Shown here: positions 44,186 to 53,174 of the stretch, piece by piece | Numbering within the stretch: the stretch's first letter is position 1 | Layout: the number at the start of each line of letters is the position of its first letter | DNA from: an uncultured Clostridia bacterium | GTDB taxonomy: Bacteria > Bacillota > Clostridia > Oscillospirales > Acutalibacteraceae | Assembly (NCBI GenBank): GCA_944384985.1 | Contig: CALWVM010000008.1 | Coordinates: 39,664 to 103,663, forward strand | DNA length: 64,000 nt | Reading direction: 5' to 3' | The notes under the pieces: generated by a model | Database searches by the model: none | Told to the model about the DNA's origin: nothing | Seen by the model: only the letters and a program-made list of their open reading frames with translations | Made by a program: the position numbers and the translations under genes

Positions 44186-46417
44186 ATGGATTTCAAACAG
44201 TGGGAAGGCTTCCGCCGCGGCGAATGGAGCGAGAAGATCACCGTGCGCGACTTCATCCAGCAGAACTACACACCCTATACGGGCGACGGCGCGTTTCTGG
44301 AAAAAGCGACCGCCCGCACCAAGGCGCTTTCGGAAAAATGTGCGGCGCTTATGCAAAAAGAGCGTGACAAAGGCGGCGTTCTGGACGTGGACACCGAACA
44401 CGTCTCGTCGCTCGTCACCTATGACGCGGGCTATATTGACAAAGACAACGAGCTGATCGTCGGCCTGCAGACCGACGCGCCGCTGCGCCGCGGGGTCAAC
44501 CCTTTCGGCGGGATGCGCATGGCGCGCAGTGCGGCTGCGGCTTACGGCTACAAGCTTTCGGACTCGATCGAGGAGATCTTCAGCTTTAAGACCACCCATA
44601 ACGACGGCGTGTTCCGCGTGTATACCGACGAAATGCGCGCAGCGCGGCACATCGGGCTTCTGACGGGGCTTCCCGACGCTTACGGGCGTGGGCGCATCAT
44701 CGGCGACTACCGCCGCGTGGCGCTGTACGGTGTGGATGTACTCATTGCCGAGAAGAAAAAGGATAAGCAAAAAATCGGGCAAGGCAACATGGACGTGGAC
44801 ACCATCCGCCAGAGCGAGGAGCTGTACCAGCAGATCCACTTCTTAGAGCTTCTCAAAGAGATGGCGCAGCTTTACGGCTACGACATCAGCGCCCCTGCTT
44901 CCAATGCGCGCGAGGCGATCCAATGGCTGTATTTCGGCTACCTCGCCGCCATCAAGGAGCAGAACGGCGCGGCAATGTCCTTGGGGCGCACCTCCACATT
45001 CTTAGATATTTACATCGAGCGCGACCTGAAAAACGGTACGCTCACCGAAAGCGGCGCACAGGAGCTGATGGACGATTTCGTGCTGAAGCTGCGCATGGCG
45101 CGGCACCTGCGCACGCCCGAATACAACGAGCTGTTCGGCGGCGACCCGATGTGGATCACGGAAAGCGTCGGCGGTATGGGGGAAGACGGCCGCACACTCG
45201 TCACGAAGAACTCCTACCGCGTGCTCAACACGCTGTATACGCTCGGGCCCGCGCCGGAACCGAACCTGACCGTGCTTTGGTCCGAAAAATTGCCCGCGCC
45301 GTTCAAGACGTTCTGCGCGCGCGTTTCCGTGGATACCGACGCTATCCAATATGAAAACGACGATCTGATGCGCCCAATCTACGGCGACGATTACGCCATC
45401 GCCTGCTGTGTCTCCGCCATGCAGGTCGGCAAACAGATGCAGTTCTTCGGCGCGCGCTGCAATCTGGCAAAACTGCTGCTGATCGCAATCAACGGCGGCT
45501 ATGACAATGTATACGATCAGCACATCGGTCCGCAGATGGAGCCCGTGACCGGTGACACGCTTGACTTTGACGAAATCGCAGGGCGTTTTTCCGTTTACCT
45601 TTCGTGGCTCTGCCGGCTGTATGTCAACACGATGAACGTCATCCACTATATGCACGATAAATACGCCTATGAGAAAATCCAGATGGCGCTGCACGACACC
45701 GATGTCACGCGCTTCATGGCGTTCGGCGTGGCGGGGCTTTCCGTTGCGGCGGACAGCCTTTCCGCGATCCGCTATGCAAAAGTCCATCCCGTGCGCGATG
45801 CGGCCGGGCACATTGTAGACTTCGAGACCGAGGGCGAGTTCCCGACTTACGGCAACGACGACGACCGTGTAGACACCATCGCAAAAAAGCTGTTGGAGAG
45901 CACCATCACGGAGCTTCGCAAAACGCCGACCTATCGGGGCGCCATCCACACGCTGTCGGCGCTGACCATTACTTCCAACGTCGTGTACGGCAAGAAGACC
46001 GGCGCCACGCCCGACGGCCGCAAAAAAGGCGAGCCCTTTGCGCCGGGCGCAAACCCGATGCACAACCGCGAGAAAAACGGCGCGCTTGCATCCTTGAACT
46101 CTGTGGCGAAAATGCCCTATGACGCGTGCCGCGACGGCATTTCCAATACCTTCTCCATCGTGCCGCAGGCGCTGGGCAAAACGCCGGAAGAGCGTTCGGA
46201 AAATCTGGTCAGTGTGCTGGACGGGTATTTCAAGCAGCATGCACACCACATCAACGTCAACGTCCTCAACCGCGAGATGCTCATGGAAGCGTATGAGGAC
46301 CCGACGAAGTACCCGAACCTGACCATTCGCGTGTCGGGCTATGCGGTCAACTTCCACAAACTTTCGAAAGAACAGCAGCGTGAAGTCATCATGCGCACGT
46401 TCCACAGCACGATGTAA
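44186..46417 (+). CDS. pflB: Formate C-acetyltransferase (pyruvate formate-lyase)
   Basis: 743 residues, family length. The catalytic cysteine pair Cys407-Cys408 (IACCVSAM) and the glycyl-radical site Gly718 (RVSGYAVNF) are intact. It converts pyruvate and CoA to acetyl-CoA and formate in anaerobic fermentation. I chose the ATG at 44186 (MDFKQWEGF) because GGAGTG lies 6-8 nt before it; upstream in-frame ATGs lack a ribosome site. No activating-enzyme gene (pflA) follows; the next gene is convergent, so the activase lies elsewhere. It is controlled by the ZTP riboswitch. Confidence 0.96.
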   Translation: MDFKQWEGFRRGEWSEKITVRDFIQQNYTPYTGDGAFLEKATARTKALSEKCAALMQKERDKGGVLDVDTEHVSSLVTYDAGYIDKDNELIVGLQTDAPLRRGVNPFGGMRMARSAAAAYGYKLSDSIEEIFSFKTTHNDGVFRVYTDEMRAARHIGLLTGLPDAYGRGRIIGDYRRVALYGVDVLIAEKKKDKQKIGQGNMDVDTIRQSEELYQQIHFLELLKEMAQLYGYDISAPASNAREAIQWLYFGYLAAIKEQNGAAMSLGRTSTFLDIYIERDLKNGTLTESGAQELMDDFVLKLRMARHLRTPEYNELFGGDPMWITESVGGMGEDGRTLVTKNSYRVLNTLYTLGPAPEPNLTVLWSEKLPAPFKTFCARVSVDTDAIQYENDDLMRPIYGDDYAIACCVSAMQVGKQMQFFGARCNLAKLLLIAINGGYDNVYDQHIGPQMEPVTGDTLDFDEIAGRFSVYLSWLCRLYVNTMNVIHYMHDKYAYEKIQMALHDTDVTRFMAFGVAGLSVAADSLSAIRYAKVHPVRDAAGHIVDFETEGEFPTYGNDDDRVDTIAKKLLESTITELRKTPTYRGAIHTLSALTITSNVVYGKKTGATPDGRKKGEPFAPGANPMHNREKNGALASLNSVAKMPYDACRDGISNTFSIVPQALGKTPEERSENLVSVLDGYFKQHAHHINVNVLNREMLMEAYEDPTKYPNLTIRVSGYAVNFHKLSKEQQREVIMRTFHSTM

Positions 46418-46448
46418 TATAACCGCTGCATTTCGGAAAAATGAAAAC

Positions 46449-46486
46449 AACCCGCCCGCCGTATCGTGTGATACGGCGGGCGGGTT
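46449..46486. terminator. Terminator after pflB
   Basis: 17-bp perfect stem (arms 46449-46465 and 46470-46486, AACCCGCCCGCCGTATC) with a 4-nt loop, followed by TTCG. Confidence 0.85.
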
Positions 46487-46578
46487 TTCGATCGCTTTCG
46501 GCTGCGCGAAATGCAACTTTTTTGGGTAGTGCGGCGCTTGCTCCCGCCGCACATCGAACATCCGACAGTCAAAAAATT

Positions 46579-47559
46579 TTACCCGCGCAATTCCTGACTC
46601 GCCATTTCCGGATGGTCGCTCATGATCGCATCCGCGCCGACGGATGCAAGCCGCCGCACCTCGGCGGGGTCGTTGATCGTCCAGTACTGCACGGCGATAT
46701 TGTATTTGTGCGCGTAATTGACAAGCCGCGAAGTGCCAAGCTGGAACACATAGTCGTTCGTCGGAATTTGCAGCGCGTCAAAGTGGTAATGACCCGGTTT
46801 ATGACGGATCCCGAGCAGACTGGAAAAGTAAAAACCTGCAACCTCCCGGATGCCCGCCGAGCGCAGCATATCGGGATATTTTTCTTCCATATAGGCGGTG
46901 ATCTCGCCGTGGAACGTCCCTACCACCACACGTGCGAGCATGTCGTATTCTTTTAAAGCAGCGTACAGCTCATCGGCAGCGCGGCGGCCCAGCGCCTTGC
47001 CGTCCTTGATCTCAATCACAAAGCAATAGCTGCTGCGTTCCCGAAAATAGGCGAACACGTCCCGCAGACGCGCCACGCGCAGGTCGGGCGGGATGTCCGC
47101 CCCGCGCAGGCCTTTGTACGGCATGTCGCCCGCGGCGGTCTTGAAATGCTCGCCGAGGTTGAGCACCTGCAATTCTTCGCAGGTCTTTTCGTGCGGCAGA
47201 ACGCCTTTGCGCCCAAACGCCTCTTCTGCATTGGAGGTTCGGTCAAACGTCTCGTCGTGCAGCAGGATCAGCTGGTTGTCTTTCGTTAAATGCACATCGA
47301 ACTCAAATACATCGACGGGGAGTTTTTGCACCTCTACGCAGTTTTTCAGCGCCATCAGCGTGTTTTCCGGCGCAATGCCGCCGCCCAAGCGGTGCGCAAC
47401 GATCATGGTGCGCCCCGTCGGGACAATATACGGATTGCGTGCATCGTCCTTTTCATCAGGCACCGGTACGACCGCGTCGCGGTAATCGTGGGAAATGATG
47501 AGATAAAACCCGCCGAGCACGACCAAAACAGCCAGCAGCACAATACAAAATGTCAGCAT
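46579..47559 (-). CDS. Glycerophosphodiester phosphodiesterase
   Basis: 326 residues: one N-terminal transmembrane helix (about 3-23) and a GDPD TIM barrel with MIVAHRLGGGIAPENTL (His-Arg and Glu-Asn catalytic motif), FEFDVHLTKDNQLILLHDETFDRTS and a C-terminal VQYWTINDPAEVRRL. It hydrolyses glycerophosphodiesters, or wall teichoic/lipoteichoic-type glycerophosphates, probably outside the membrane. The gene is monocistronic and convergent with pflB. Confidence 0.9.
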   Translation of the reverse strand: MLTFCIVLLAVLVVLGGFYLIISHDYRDAVVPVPDEKDDARNPYIVPTGRTMIVAHRLGGGIAPENTLMALKNCVEVQKLPVDVFEFDVHLTKDNQLILLHDETFDRTSNAEEAFGRKGVLPHEKTCEELQVLNLGEHFKTAAGDMPYKGLRGADIPPDLRVARLRDVFAYFRERSSYCFVIEIKDGKALGRRAADELYAALKEYDMLARVVVGTFHGEITAYMEEKYPDMLRSAGIREVAGFYFSSLLGIRHKPGHYHFDALQIPTNDYVFQLGTSRLVNYAHKYNIAVQYWTINDPAEVRRLASVGADAIMSDHPEMASQELRG

Positions 47560-47669
47560 ATGTCTTCTACCTCTTTTCGGACAGCGCTATCCTTCTGTCC
47601 GTTTGTATTGTACCCCGTTTCGCGCGGGAAGTCAACGCAAGGACCCGCCGCACGGAATATGGAATTTGT

Positions 47670-47699
47670 TTGACAGCCCGCAAGAAAATGTGGTATGAT
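47670..47699 (+). promoter_or_regulatory. Promoter of the cohesin-protein gene
   Basis: Consensus TTGACA (47670-47675), 18-bp spacer, TATGAT (47694-47699). Confidence 0.75.
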
Positions 47700-47774
47700 A
47701 CCAATATAAAAGGTTCCGTTCAGCAATCAGGAGGTCGGGCGAAACGCCTGCCCCGCGGAAAGGGTCTGACGATT

Positions 47775-48368
47775 ATGAAAAAACTGGCTTGTATTCTTTT
47801 GACTGTACTCCTGCTGTGCGTGCTTTGCGTACCTTGTTTTGCCGCTTCTTCCGTTGCCGTCGATGTGGCGGCAGTCATCTCCGAAGACGGTCTGTTGACG
47901 CTCACGCTTACGGTGCCCGAGGGCAGCGGGCTTGCCACCTTTGAAACCACGCTGCATTACGATGCCGAAACGCTCGAACTGCAGGATGTGGCCTACGGTG
48001 CGGGCAATATGACCACCTCCAACACCGAAACGGCCGGCAAGGTCGGGCTGTTTATGGTCTGGTCCGAAACGCAGGAGACTGCCGCGACGCTGGCAACTGT
48101 CACGTTCCAACTCAAAGACGGGGCGAGCGGTACGACGGATTTTGTCTTTACCGACACCTCCGCTACGGACAACGACGACAACGCCTTAGGCGTTTCGATT
48201 GCCGGCAGCGGTACGCTTACCGTTCCGTTGACCGAAGAGCAGACCGTGACCGATGCCGACATTCCCTCCACTGCGGGCAAATATGTTGCCATCGGCGGCG
48301 TTGCAGCAGCGGCGATCGCCGTAATCGTGGTTGCGGCCGCGTTCGTCAAACGCAAACGCGCCGCTTGA
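47775..48368 (+). CDS. Cell-surface cohesin-domain protein
   Basis: 197 residues. Signal peptide (about 1-24), one cohesin-like domain (about 25-155; LTLTVPEGSGLATFETTLHY, ATLATVTFQLKDG), then a short linker, an IPSTAG motif, a hydrophobic helix and a basic tail (VKRKRAA). The tail looks like a sortase signal with a non-canonical IPSTA box, or simply a membrane anchor. Cohesins bind dockerin-bearing enzymes, so this could display a glycoside hydrolase at the surface; no dockerin protein is seen in the window. The start at 47775 was chosen for its signal peptide; no strong ribosome site is adjacent. Confidence 0.75.
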   Translation: MKKLACILLTVLLLCVLCVPCFAASSVAVDVAAVISEDGLLTLTLTVPEGSGLATFETTLHYDAETLELQDVAYGAGNMTTSNTETAGKVGLFMVWSETQETAATLATVTFQLKDGASGTTDFVFTDTSATDNDDNALGVSIAGSGTLTVPLTEEQTVTDADIPSTAGKYVAIGGVAAAAIAVIVVAAAFVKRKRAA

Positions 48369-48453
48369 TCTTCACACACAAACCCATCTGCCGCTCGGAC
48401 TTGTTTCGGGCGGCTGTTTTGATTCCGATTTGACACAGAAAGGATACAAAATC

Positions 48454-49005
48454 ATGCAGCTTGTCCGCGCACAAACCCGAAAGCAGCTTCGCGACGTACG
48501 CCGCCTGTATCGGACGGCGTTCCCCCGCACCGAGCGTAAGCCCTTTTCGTTGATGCTGAAAAAGCAGAAAACCGGCGACATGGAGATTTTCCGTATTGAG
48601 AGGGACAACGGCGCCTTTCTGGGCCTTGCCATCACCGTCTTGTACGGCGACATTGTGCTGCTCGATTATTTCGCGGTTTCGCCCGAAACGCGCGGGCAGG
48701 GCGTCGGCTCGGCGGCGCTTTCACTGATTACGGCGCACTGCGGCACGCGGCGGCTGATCCTCGAGATTGAGCGCACGGACGTCCCCGCCGAAAATCCGGA
48801 ACAGCGACAGCGCCGCAAAGCCTTTTACCTGCGCGCCGGGATGCATTTGGAGCCTTGGCACGTGCGGCTTTTCGGCGTGGAAATGGAATTGCTGACCAAA
48901 AACGGCTCCGTTTCCTACAACGAATACCGCGCGCTGTACTGCCATGTCTTTTCTGCCCGCGCGGGCGATTTTATTCGTCTGCTGCCGGAAAACGACGCCC
49001 CGTGA
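48454..49005 (+). CDS. GNAT-family N-acetyltransferase
   Basis: 183 residues. The acetyl-CoA-binding motif A is visible (LDYFAVSPETRGQGVGSAALSL; R/Q-x-x-G-x-G/A), preceded by the beta-strand region and followed by FYLRAGM of motif B. GAAAGGA lies 9 nt before the ATG. It sits between the cohesin gene and purA without a clear partner. Substrate unknown. Confidence 0.87.
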   Translation: MQLVRAQTRKQLRDVRRLYRTAFPRTERKPFSLMLKKQKTGDMEIFRIERDNGAFLGLAITVLYGDIVLLDYFAVSPETRGQGVGSAALSLITAHCGTRRLILEIERTDVPAENPEQRQRRKAFYLRAGMHLEPWHVRLFGVEMELLTKNGSVSYNEYRALYCHVFSARAGDFIRLLPENDAP

Positions 49006-49054
49006 CCACACGCGGCACGCGGCACGGAAAGCTCGTTTTTCCCGGTGCGAGCCG

Positions 49055-49083
49055 TTGACATCAACCAGTGCATATTGTATAAT
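49055..49083 (+). promoter_or_regulatory. Consensus promoter of purA
   Basis: TTGACA (49055-49060), 17-bp spacer, TATAAT (49078-49083): a perfect sigma-A promoter 65 bp before the start. purA and guaA may share this transcript. Confidence 0.9.
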
Positions 49084-49148
49084 ATTTGTGTATGTTTTTC
49101 AGCTTGTCTGCAAATGTGGCGGGCAAAATCGAAGGAGGTCTGCGGACT

Positions 49149-50423
49149 ATGGTTAAGGCGATCGTCGGTGCGAACTGGGGCGACGAGGGCAAAGGTAAAA
49201 TCACCGATATGTTTGCCGAAAAGGCGGACATCGTCGTCCGTTTTCAGGGCGGCGCAAATGCGGGGCACACCATCATCAACGATAAGGGGCGGTTTTCGTT
49301 CCACCTGATGCCCAGCGGCGTGTGCTATGACCACACCACCTGCGTCATCGGCAACGGTGTGGCGCTCGACATTGAAAAGTTCTGTAAGGAACTTGAAGAC
49401 ATCCGCCGCGCGGGGCTGAACCCCAAGCTGCTGGTCTCCGAGCGCGCGCAGATCCTGATGCCCTACCACATCCTGTTTGACGTCTACGAGGAAGAACGGC
49501 TCGGCAAAAACGCTTTCGGCTCAACGAAAAGCGGCATCGCGCCTTTCTTCAGTGACAAATACGCCAAGATCGGCATGCAGGTCAACGAGTTGTTTGATGA
49601 TGAAACGCTCAAAGCGAAGCTTCAAAACATCTGCACGCTCAAAAACCTTACCCTGCAATATGTTTACCACAAGCCCCTGCTCTCTGAAGAAGAATTGTAT
49701 GAGACCTGCGTACGCTATCGCGATATGATCGCGCCTTTCGTATGCGACACGCGGAAATTCCTGAACGATGCGTTAGCAAGCGGCAAAGAGATTTTGCTGG
49801 AGGGGCAGCTCGGCACGCTCAAGGATCCCGATTTCGGCATTTACCCGATGGTGACCTCCTCCTCTACCCTTGCCGCTTACGGCGCAGTGGGTGCAGGCTT
49901 GCCGCCGCAGTCCATTTCAGAGATCATCGCCGTAACCAAGGCGTATTCCTCCGCTGTGGGCGCGGGCGAATTCGTTTCGGAGATCCTCGACAAAGAGGAA
50001 GCGCAGGAACTTCGCCTGCACGGCGGCGACAAAGGCGAATTCGGCGCGACAACGGGCAGACCGCGGCGCGTGGGCTGGTTCGACTGCGTAGCAACACGCT
50101 ACGGCATCGCCTGCCAGGGCGCGACAAAAGTCGTGATGACTGCACTCGACTGTCTTTCCTACTTGGAGGAAATCCCCGTGTGCGTCGGCTATGAGCTCGA
50201 CGGCAAGGAGATCCGCGATTTCCCCACCACACCGCTGCTTAAAAAATGCAAACCCATCCTGAAAGTCCTGCCCGGCTGGCACTGTGACATCCGCGGCATC
50301 CGCGACTACAATGCACTTCCTGAAAAGGCGCGTGCCTATGTGGAATTCATCGAAAACGAGCTCGGCGTGAAAATCGACATGGTCTCAAACGGCCCTGAGC
50401 GTGAGGCGATCATTTACAGATAA
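49149..50423 (+). CDS. purA: Adenylosuccinate synthetase
   Basis: 424 residues. The GTP-binding N-terminus VGANWGDEGKGKITD, GGANAGHTI, and the C-terminal GGDKGEFGATTGRPRRVGWFD are diagnostic. It makes adenylosuccinate from IMP and aspartate using GTP. The ATG at 49149 has GAAGGAGG 10 nt upstream; a longer in-frame extension to 49086 lacks a ribosome site. guaA begins 20 bp downstream, so the two branches of purine synthesis from IMP appear in one operon. Confidence 0.96.
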   Translation: MVKAIVGANWGDEGKGKITDMFAEKADIVVRFQGGANAGHTIINDKGRFSFHLMPSGVCYDHTTCVIGNGVALDIEKFCKELEDIRRAGLNPKLLVSERAQILMPYHILFDVYEEERLGKNAFGSTKSGIAPFFSDKYAKIGMQVNELFDDETLKAKLQNICTLKNLTLQYVYHKPLLSEEELYETCVRYRDMIAPFVCDTRKFLNDALASGKEILLEGQLGTLKDPDFGIYPMVTSSSTLAAYGAVGAGLPPQSISEIIAVTKAYSSAVGAGEFVSEILDKEEAQELRLHGGDKGEFGATTGRPRRVGWFDCVATRYGIACQGATKVVMTALDCLSYLEEIPVCVGYELDGKEIRDFPTTPLLKKCKPILKVLPGWHCDIRGIRDYNALPEKARAYVEFIENELGVKIDMVSNGPEREAIIYR

Positions 50424-50443
50424 TATCGAAAGGAGCCGGCTGC

Positions 50444-51994
50444 ATGGAAAAGGTTCTGGTCCTGGATTTCGGCGGGCAGTATAACCAACTGATCGCACGG
50501 CGCGTCCGCGACGACCATATCTACGCGGAGATCCTCCCCTATACGACCGATCTTGCCAAGATCCGGGAAGCCAATTACAAAGGGATCATTTTTACCGGAG
50601 GGCCGAATTCCGTCTATGACGAAAGCTCGCCGCATTATACCAAAGATATTTTAGAGCTCGGCGTGCCGATCCTTGGCATCTGTTACGGCTGCCAGCTCAT
50701 GGCATGGATGCGCGGCGGCAAGGTTATGACGGCCCCCGTTTCGGAGTACGGCAAAATCGACCTGCGCGTAACGGCGGAAAGCCCGCTGTTTGCAGGCGTT
50801 CCTGCCGAGAGCGTGGTCTGGATGAGCCATACCGATTACATAGCCGAACCCCCTGCGGGGTTTGAGACCGTCGCCGCTACGGAAAACTGCCCGTGCGCCG
50901 CCATGCAAAACCCGGCCAAAAAGCTCTATGCCGTGCAGTTCCATCCGGAAGTGACGCATACCGCCTACGGTGCGCAGATCCTGCACAATTTCCTCTACAC
51001 CGTCTGCGGCTGTAAGGGCGACTGGGTCATGGACAGCTTCATTGAGGATACCGTTGCTGCCTTGCGCGAGAAGATCGGCGACAAGCAGGTCATTTTAGGC
51101 CTTTCGGGCGGTGTGGATTCCTCTGTCGCGGCGGGGCTTCTGTCCCGCGCTGTCGGCAAACAGCTCACATGTGTGTTCGTCGATCAGGGCTTGATGCGCA
51201 AAAACGAAGGCGACTTCGTTGAACAGACGTTTACACAGCTTTTCGATATGAACTTCGTTCGCGTGAACTGCGGCGACATTTTTCTGCAAAAGCTCAAGGG
51301 CGTGACCGACCCGGAAGAAAAGCGCCACATCATCGGTGATGAATTCTATAAAGTCTTTTGGGATGAGATCAAGACCCGCGCCAAAGGCGATGCCTATTTT
51401 GCGCAGGGCACGATCTACCCCGACCGCATCGAAAGCGGCAAGGGCGCATCGGGCAAAGGCGCCGGCAGCGCTGTCATCAAGACGCACCACAACCAGCGCG
51501 CGATCCCGAAGGACATCGACTTTCTCGGTGTGATCGAGCCGCTTGCCGACCTGTTCAAAGATGAGGTTCGCGCCGTGGGCGAAAAGCTGGGCATCCCGCA
51601 CGAGCTCGTCTGGCGGCAGCCGTTCCCGGGCCCGGGCTTGGGCGTACGCATCATCGGTGAGATCACTGCCGAAAAGATCCGCATCACGCAGGACGCAGAC
51701 TTTGTACTGCGCGATGAAATGGCGAAAAACGGCTATGAAAAGGAACTGGCGCAGTTCTTTACCGTGTTCACGGGCGCAAAAGCGGTTGGCGTCATGGGCG
51801 ACCACCGCACCTATGAAAATGTCATCGCCATCCGCGCCGTTACCACCGACGACTTTATGACCGCCGATTGGGCGCGCATCCCCTACGATATCCTCGCCAC
51901 CGTTTCCAACCGCATCACCAACGAAGTCGAAGGCGTCAACCGCGTCGTCTACGATATCACCTCCAAACCCCCCGGCACCGTGGAGTGGGAATAA
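50444..51994 (+). CDS. guaA: GMP synthase (glutamine-hydrolysing)
   Basis: 516 residues, complete, ending in KPPGTVEWE as GuaA normally does. Class I glutaminase Cys80 is in GICYGCQLM with the His/Glu pair in QFHPEVTHT; the ATP pyrophosphatase loop is LSGGVDSSVAA. It aminates XMP to GMP. The 3' end is the integration site of a mobile element that starts directly behind the stop codon, leaving the protein intact. Native downstream sequence, including any terminator, has been displaced. Confidence 0.97.
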   Translation: MEKVLVLDFGGQYNQLIARRVRDDHIYAEILPYTTDLAKIREANYKGIIFTGGPNSVYDESSPHYTKDILELGVPILGICYGCQLMAWMRGGKVMTAPVSEYGKIDLRVTAESPLFAGVPAESVVWMSHTDYIAEPPAGFETVAATENCPCAAMQNPAKKLYAVQFHPEVTHTAYGAQILHNFLYTVCGCKGDWVMDSFIEDTVAALREKIGDKQVILGLSGGVDSSVAAGLLSRAVGKQLTCVFVDQGLMRKNEGDFVEQTFTQLFDMNFVRVNCGDIFLQKLKGVTDPEEKRHIIGDEFYKVFWDEIKTRAKGDAYFAQGTIYPDRIESGKGASGKGAGSAVIKTHHNQRAIPKDIDFLGVIEPLADLFKDEVRAVGEKLGIPHELVWRQPFPGPGLGVRIIGEITAEKIRITQDADFVLRDEMAKNGYEKELAQFFTVFTGAKAVGVMGDHRTYENVIAIRAVTTDDFMTADWARIPYDILATVSNRITNEVEGVNRVVYDITSKPPGTVEWE

Positions 51995-52051
51995 TTTCTC
52001 ACCTTTAAAAAAGCCCGTAGTTATGCGGTTTTAGCCGTTTAAATGCCCTTT

Positions 52052-52070
52052 GTGGCAACAAAATGGCAAC
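52052..52070 (+). promoter_or_regulatory. Left integrase arm-type direct repeats
   Basis: GTGGCAAC at 52052-52059 and ATGGCAAC at 52063-52070, 11-bp period, matched at the right end of the element. Confidence 0.65.
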
Positions 52071-52096
52071 ATTATTTGAATTATTGTAAAAGTAAA

Positions 52097-52131
52097 GAGC
52101 TATCAGATTTTTTGAAAGTCTGATAGCTCTT
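52097..52131. terminator. Terminator at the left end of the element
   Basis: 12-bp perfect stem AGAGCTATCAGA/TCTGATAGCTCT followed by TTTTGTTTTG; it blocks read-through between guaA and the convergent repressor gene. Confidence 0.85.
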
Positions 52132-52145
52132 TTTGTTTTGTCCAA

Positions 52146-52676
52146 TTACATATTTTTGAGTTTGTCCTTGAACGCTTCGACCATTATGTCGCTGAGTTCC
52201 TGCGACGGTACTTTCGCCCAAGTCTGTGTTGTATCGAGTTTGGGATATGTATAACGCCATTCGTCATACTGCTCTTTGGTGATTTCGCCGTTTCTGTATT
52301 TTTCGGCTTGTTCTGCCCAAGCGGCAAGCATTGCAAATACTGATTTGCTTGCGGTCGGTTTACTTTTATCAAAGCATAAATGTATTTCACCGTTTACGCT
52401 CTCCGCTCTCATACCGTAAAGGTCTTCGAGCGTAAACAATGTGTGCATAAGTCCGAGGTCGCTGTCAATATCAGGGACAGTAAGAGCCTGCGGTGATACT
52501 TCAAACACCTGTGCAAGCGTATTTGTTAAATCAGCTTTAGGCGTTCTTGAACCGCTTTCATACTGCGCCATACGAATATCAGCAGTCTTTTCAGGAAAGC
52601 CCACCTGAATACCAAGATACTTTTGAGTCATACCTTTTAAATTTCTAAAGAAACGGATTCTTTCGCCGATTGCCAT
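52146..52676 (-). CDS. XRE-family repressor of the mobile element
   Basis: 176 residues. HTH domain at the N-terminus (MAIGERIRFFRNLKGMTQKY, FPEKTADIRMAQYESGSRTP), then a domain of about 100 residues with no known motif. AGGAGGAAGTACG precedes the ATG at 52676. Its promoter is a perfect consensus and faces away from the excisionase-integrase promoter; both carry GCTTAGTAT, the likely operator. The protein is closely similar in length, HTH and C-terminal GEITKEQYDEWRYTYP block to the regulator at 63485-63973, which marks the next element. Role as lysogeny-type repressor is inferred from layout. Confidence 0.85.
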   Translation of the reverse strand: MAIGERIRFFRNLKGMTQKYLGIQVGFPEKTADIRMAQYESGSRTPKADLTNTLAQVFEVSPQALTVPDIDSDLGLMHTLFTLEDLYGMRAESVNGEIHLCFDKSKPTASKSVFAMLAAWAEQAEKYRNGEITKEQYDEWRYTYPKLDTTQTWAKVPSQELSDIMVEAFKDKLKNM

Positions 52677-52710
52677 CGTACTTCCTCCTAACGATCTGTT
52701 GATAATATAT

Positions 52711-52739
52711 ATTATACAGATACGCTTAGTATGTGTCAA
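52711..52739 (-). promoter_or_regulatory. Promoter of the XRE repressor with operator
   Basis: Minus strand TTGACA (52734-52739), 17-bp spacer, TATAAT (52711-52716). The spacer contains the complement of GCTTAGTAT (52724-52732). Confidence 0.85.
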
Positions 52740-52781
52740 GATTACAAAAACAAAAAAGTTTAATATTTTTTCACAAACCAC

Positions 52782-52810
52782 TTGACTTTACGGAATTTGC
52801 TTAGTATAAT
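52782..52810 (+). promoter_or_regulatory. Promoter of the xis-int module with operator
   Basis: TTGACT (52782-52787), 17-bp spacer, TATAAT (52805-52810). GCTTAGTAT (52799-52807) overlaps the -10, the same word as in the repressor promoter. A 165-nt leader follows with no ORF I can support. Confidence 0.85.
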
Positions 52811-52974
52811 AATGATACGAACTTAAACTAATAGCGTTAAGTGTGTAAAAATTTGAATAACCGTCATACACTACGGCAATAGCGTATCCGCCCGGGCAAA
52901 TCGGAAGGCGGTCAGAAAGTATTCCGACACGAAATAAAGAATTATATATCAAAACTGCTGAAAGGGGTGATTTT

Positions 52975-53169
52975 ATGACAGCAAATACTTTTATGAGTGT
53001 GGAGGAGGTTGCCAACGAATTAGGTATCTCTAAATCTTACGCTTACAAAATCGTACAGAGATTGAATGATGAATTAAAAGAAAAGGGATTCATCACAATT
53101 TCAGGACGAGTCAATAAACAATATTTTTTAGAGCGCACCTGTTACGGTGCAGCTAAGAAAGAGAGGTAA
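52975..53169 (+). CDS. Excisionase-like HTH protein
   Basis: 64 residues consisting of a single winged helix-turn-helix (SVEEVANELGISKSYAYKIVQ, then KEKGFITISGRVNKQYFLER), as in the small excisionase/helix-turn-helix 17 proteins that precede integrases. GAAAGGGGTGATTTT precedes the ATG. It stops inside the ribosome site of the integrase gene. It probably directs excision, but the sequence alone does not distinguish this from a repressor. Confidence 0.8.
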   Translation: MTANTFMSVEEVANELGISKSYAYKIVQRLNDELKEKGFITISGRVNKQYFLERTCYGAAKKER

Positions 53170-53174
53170 TGAAA

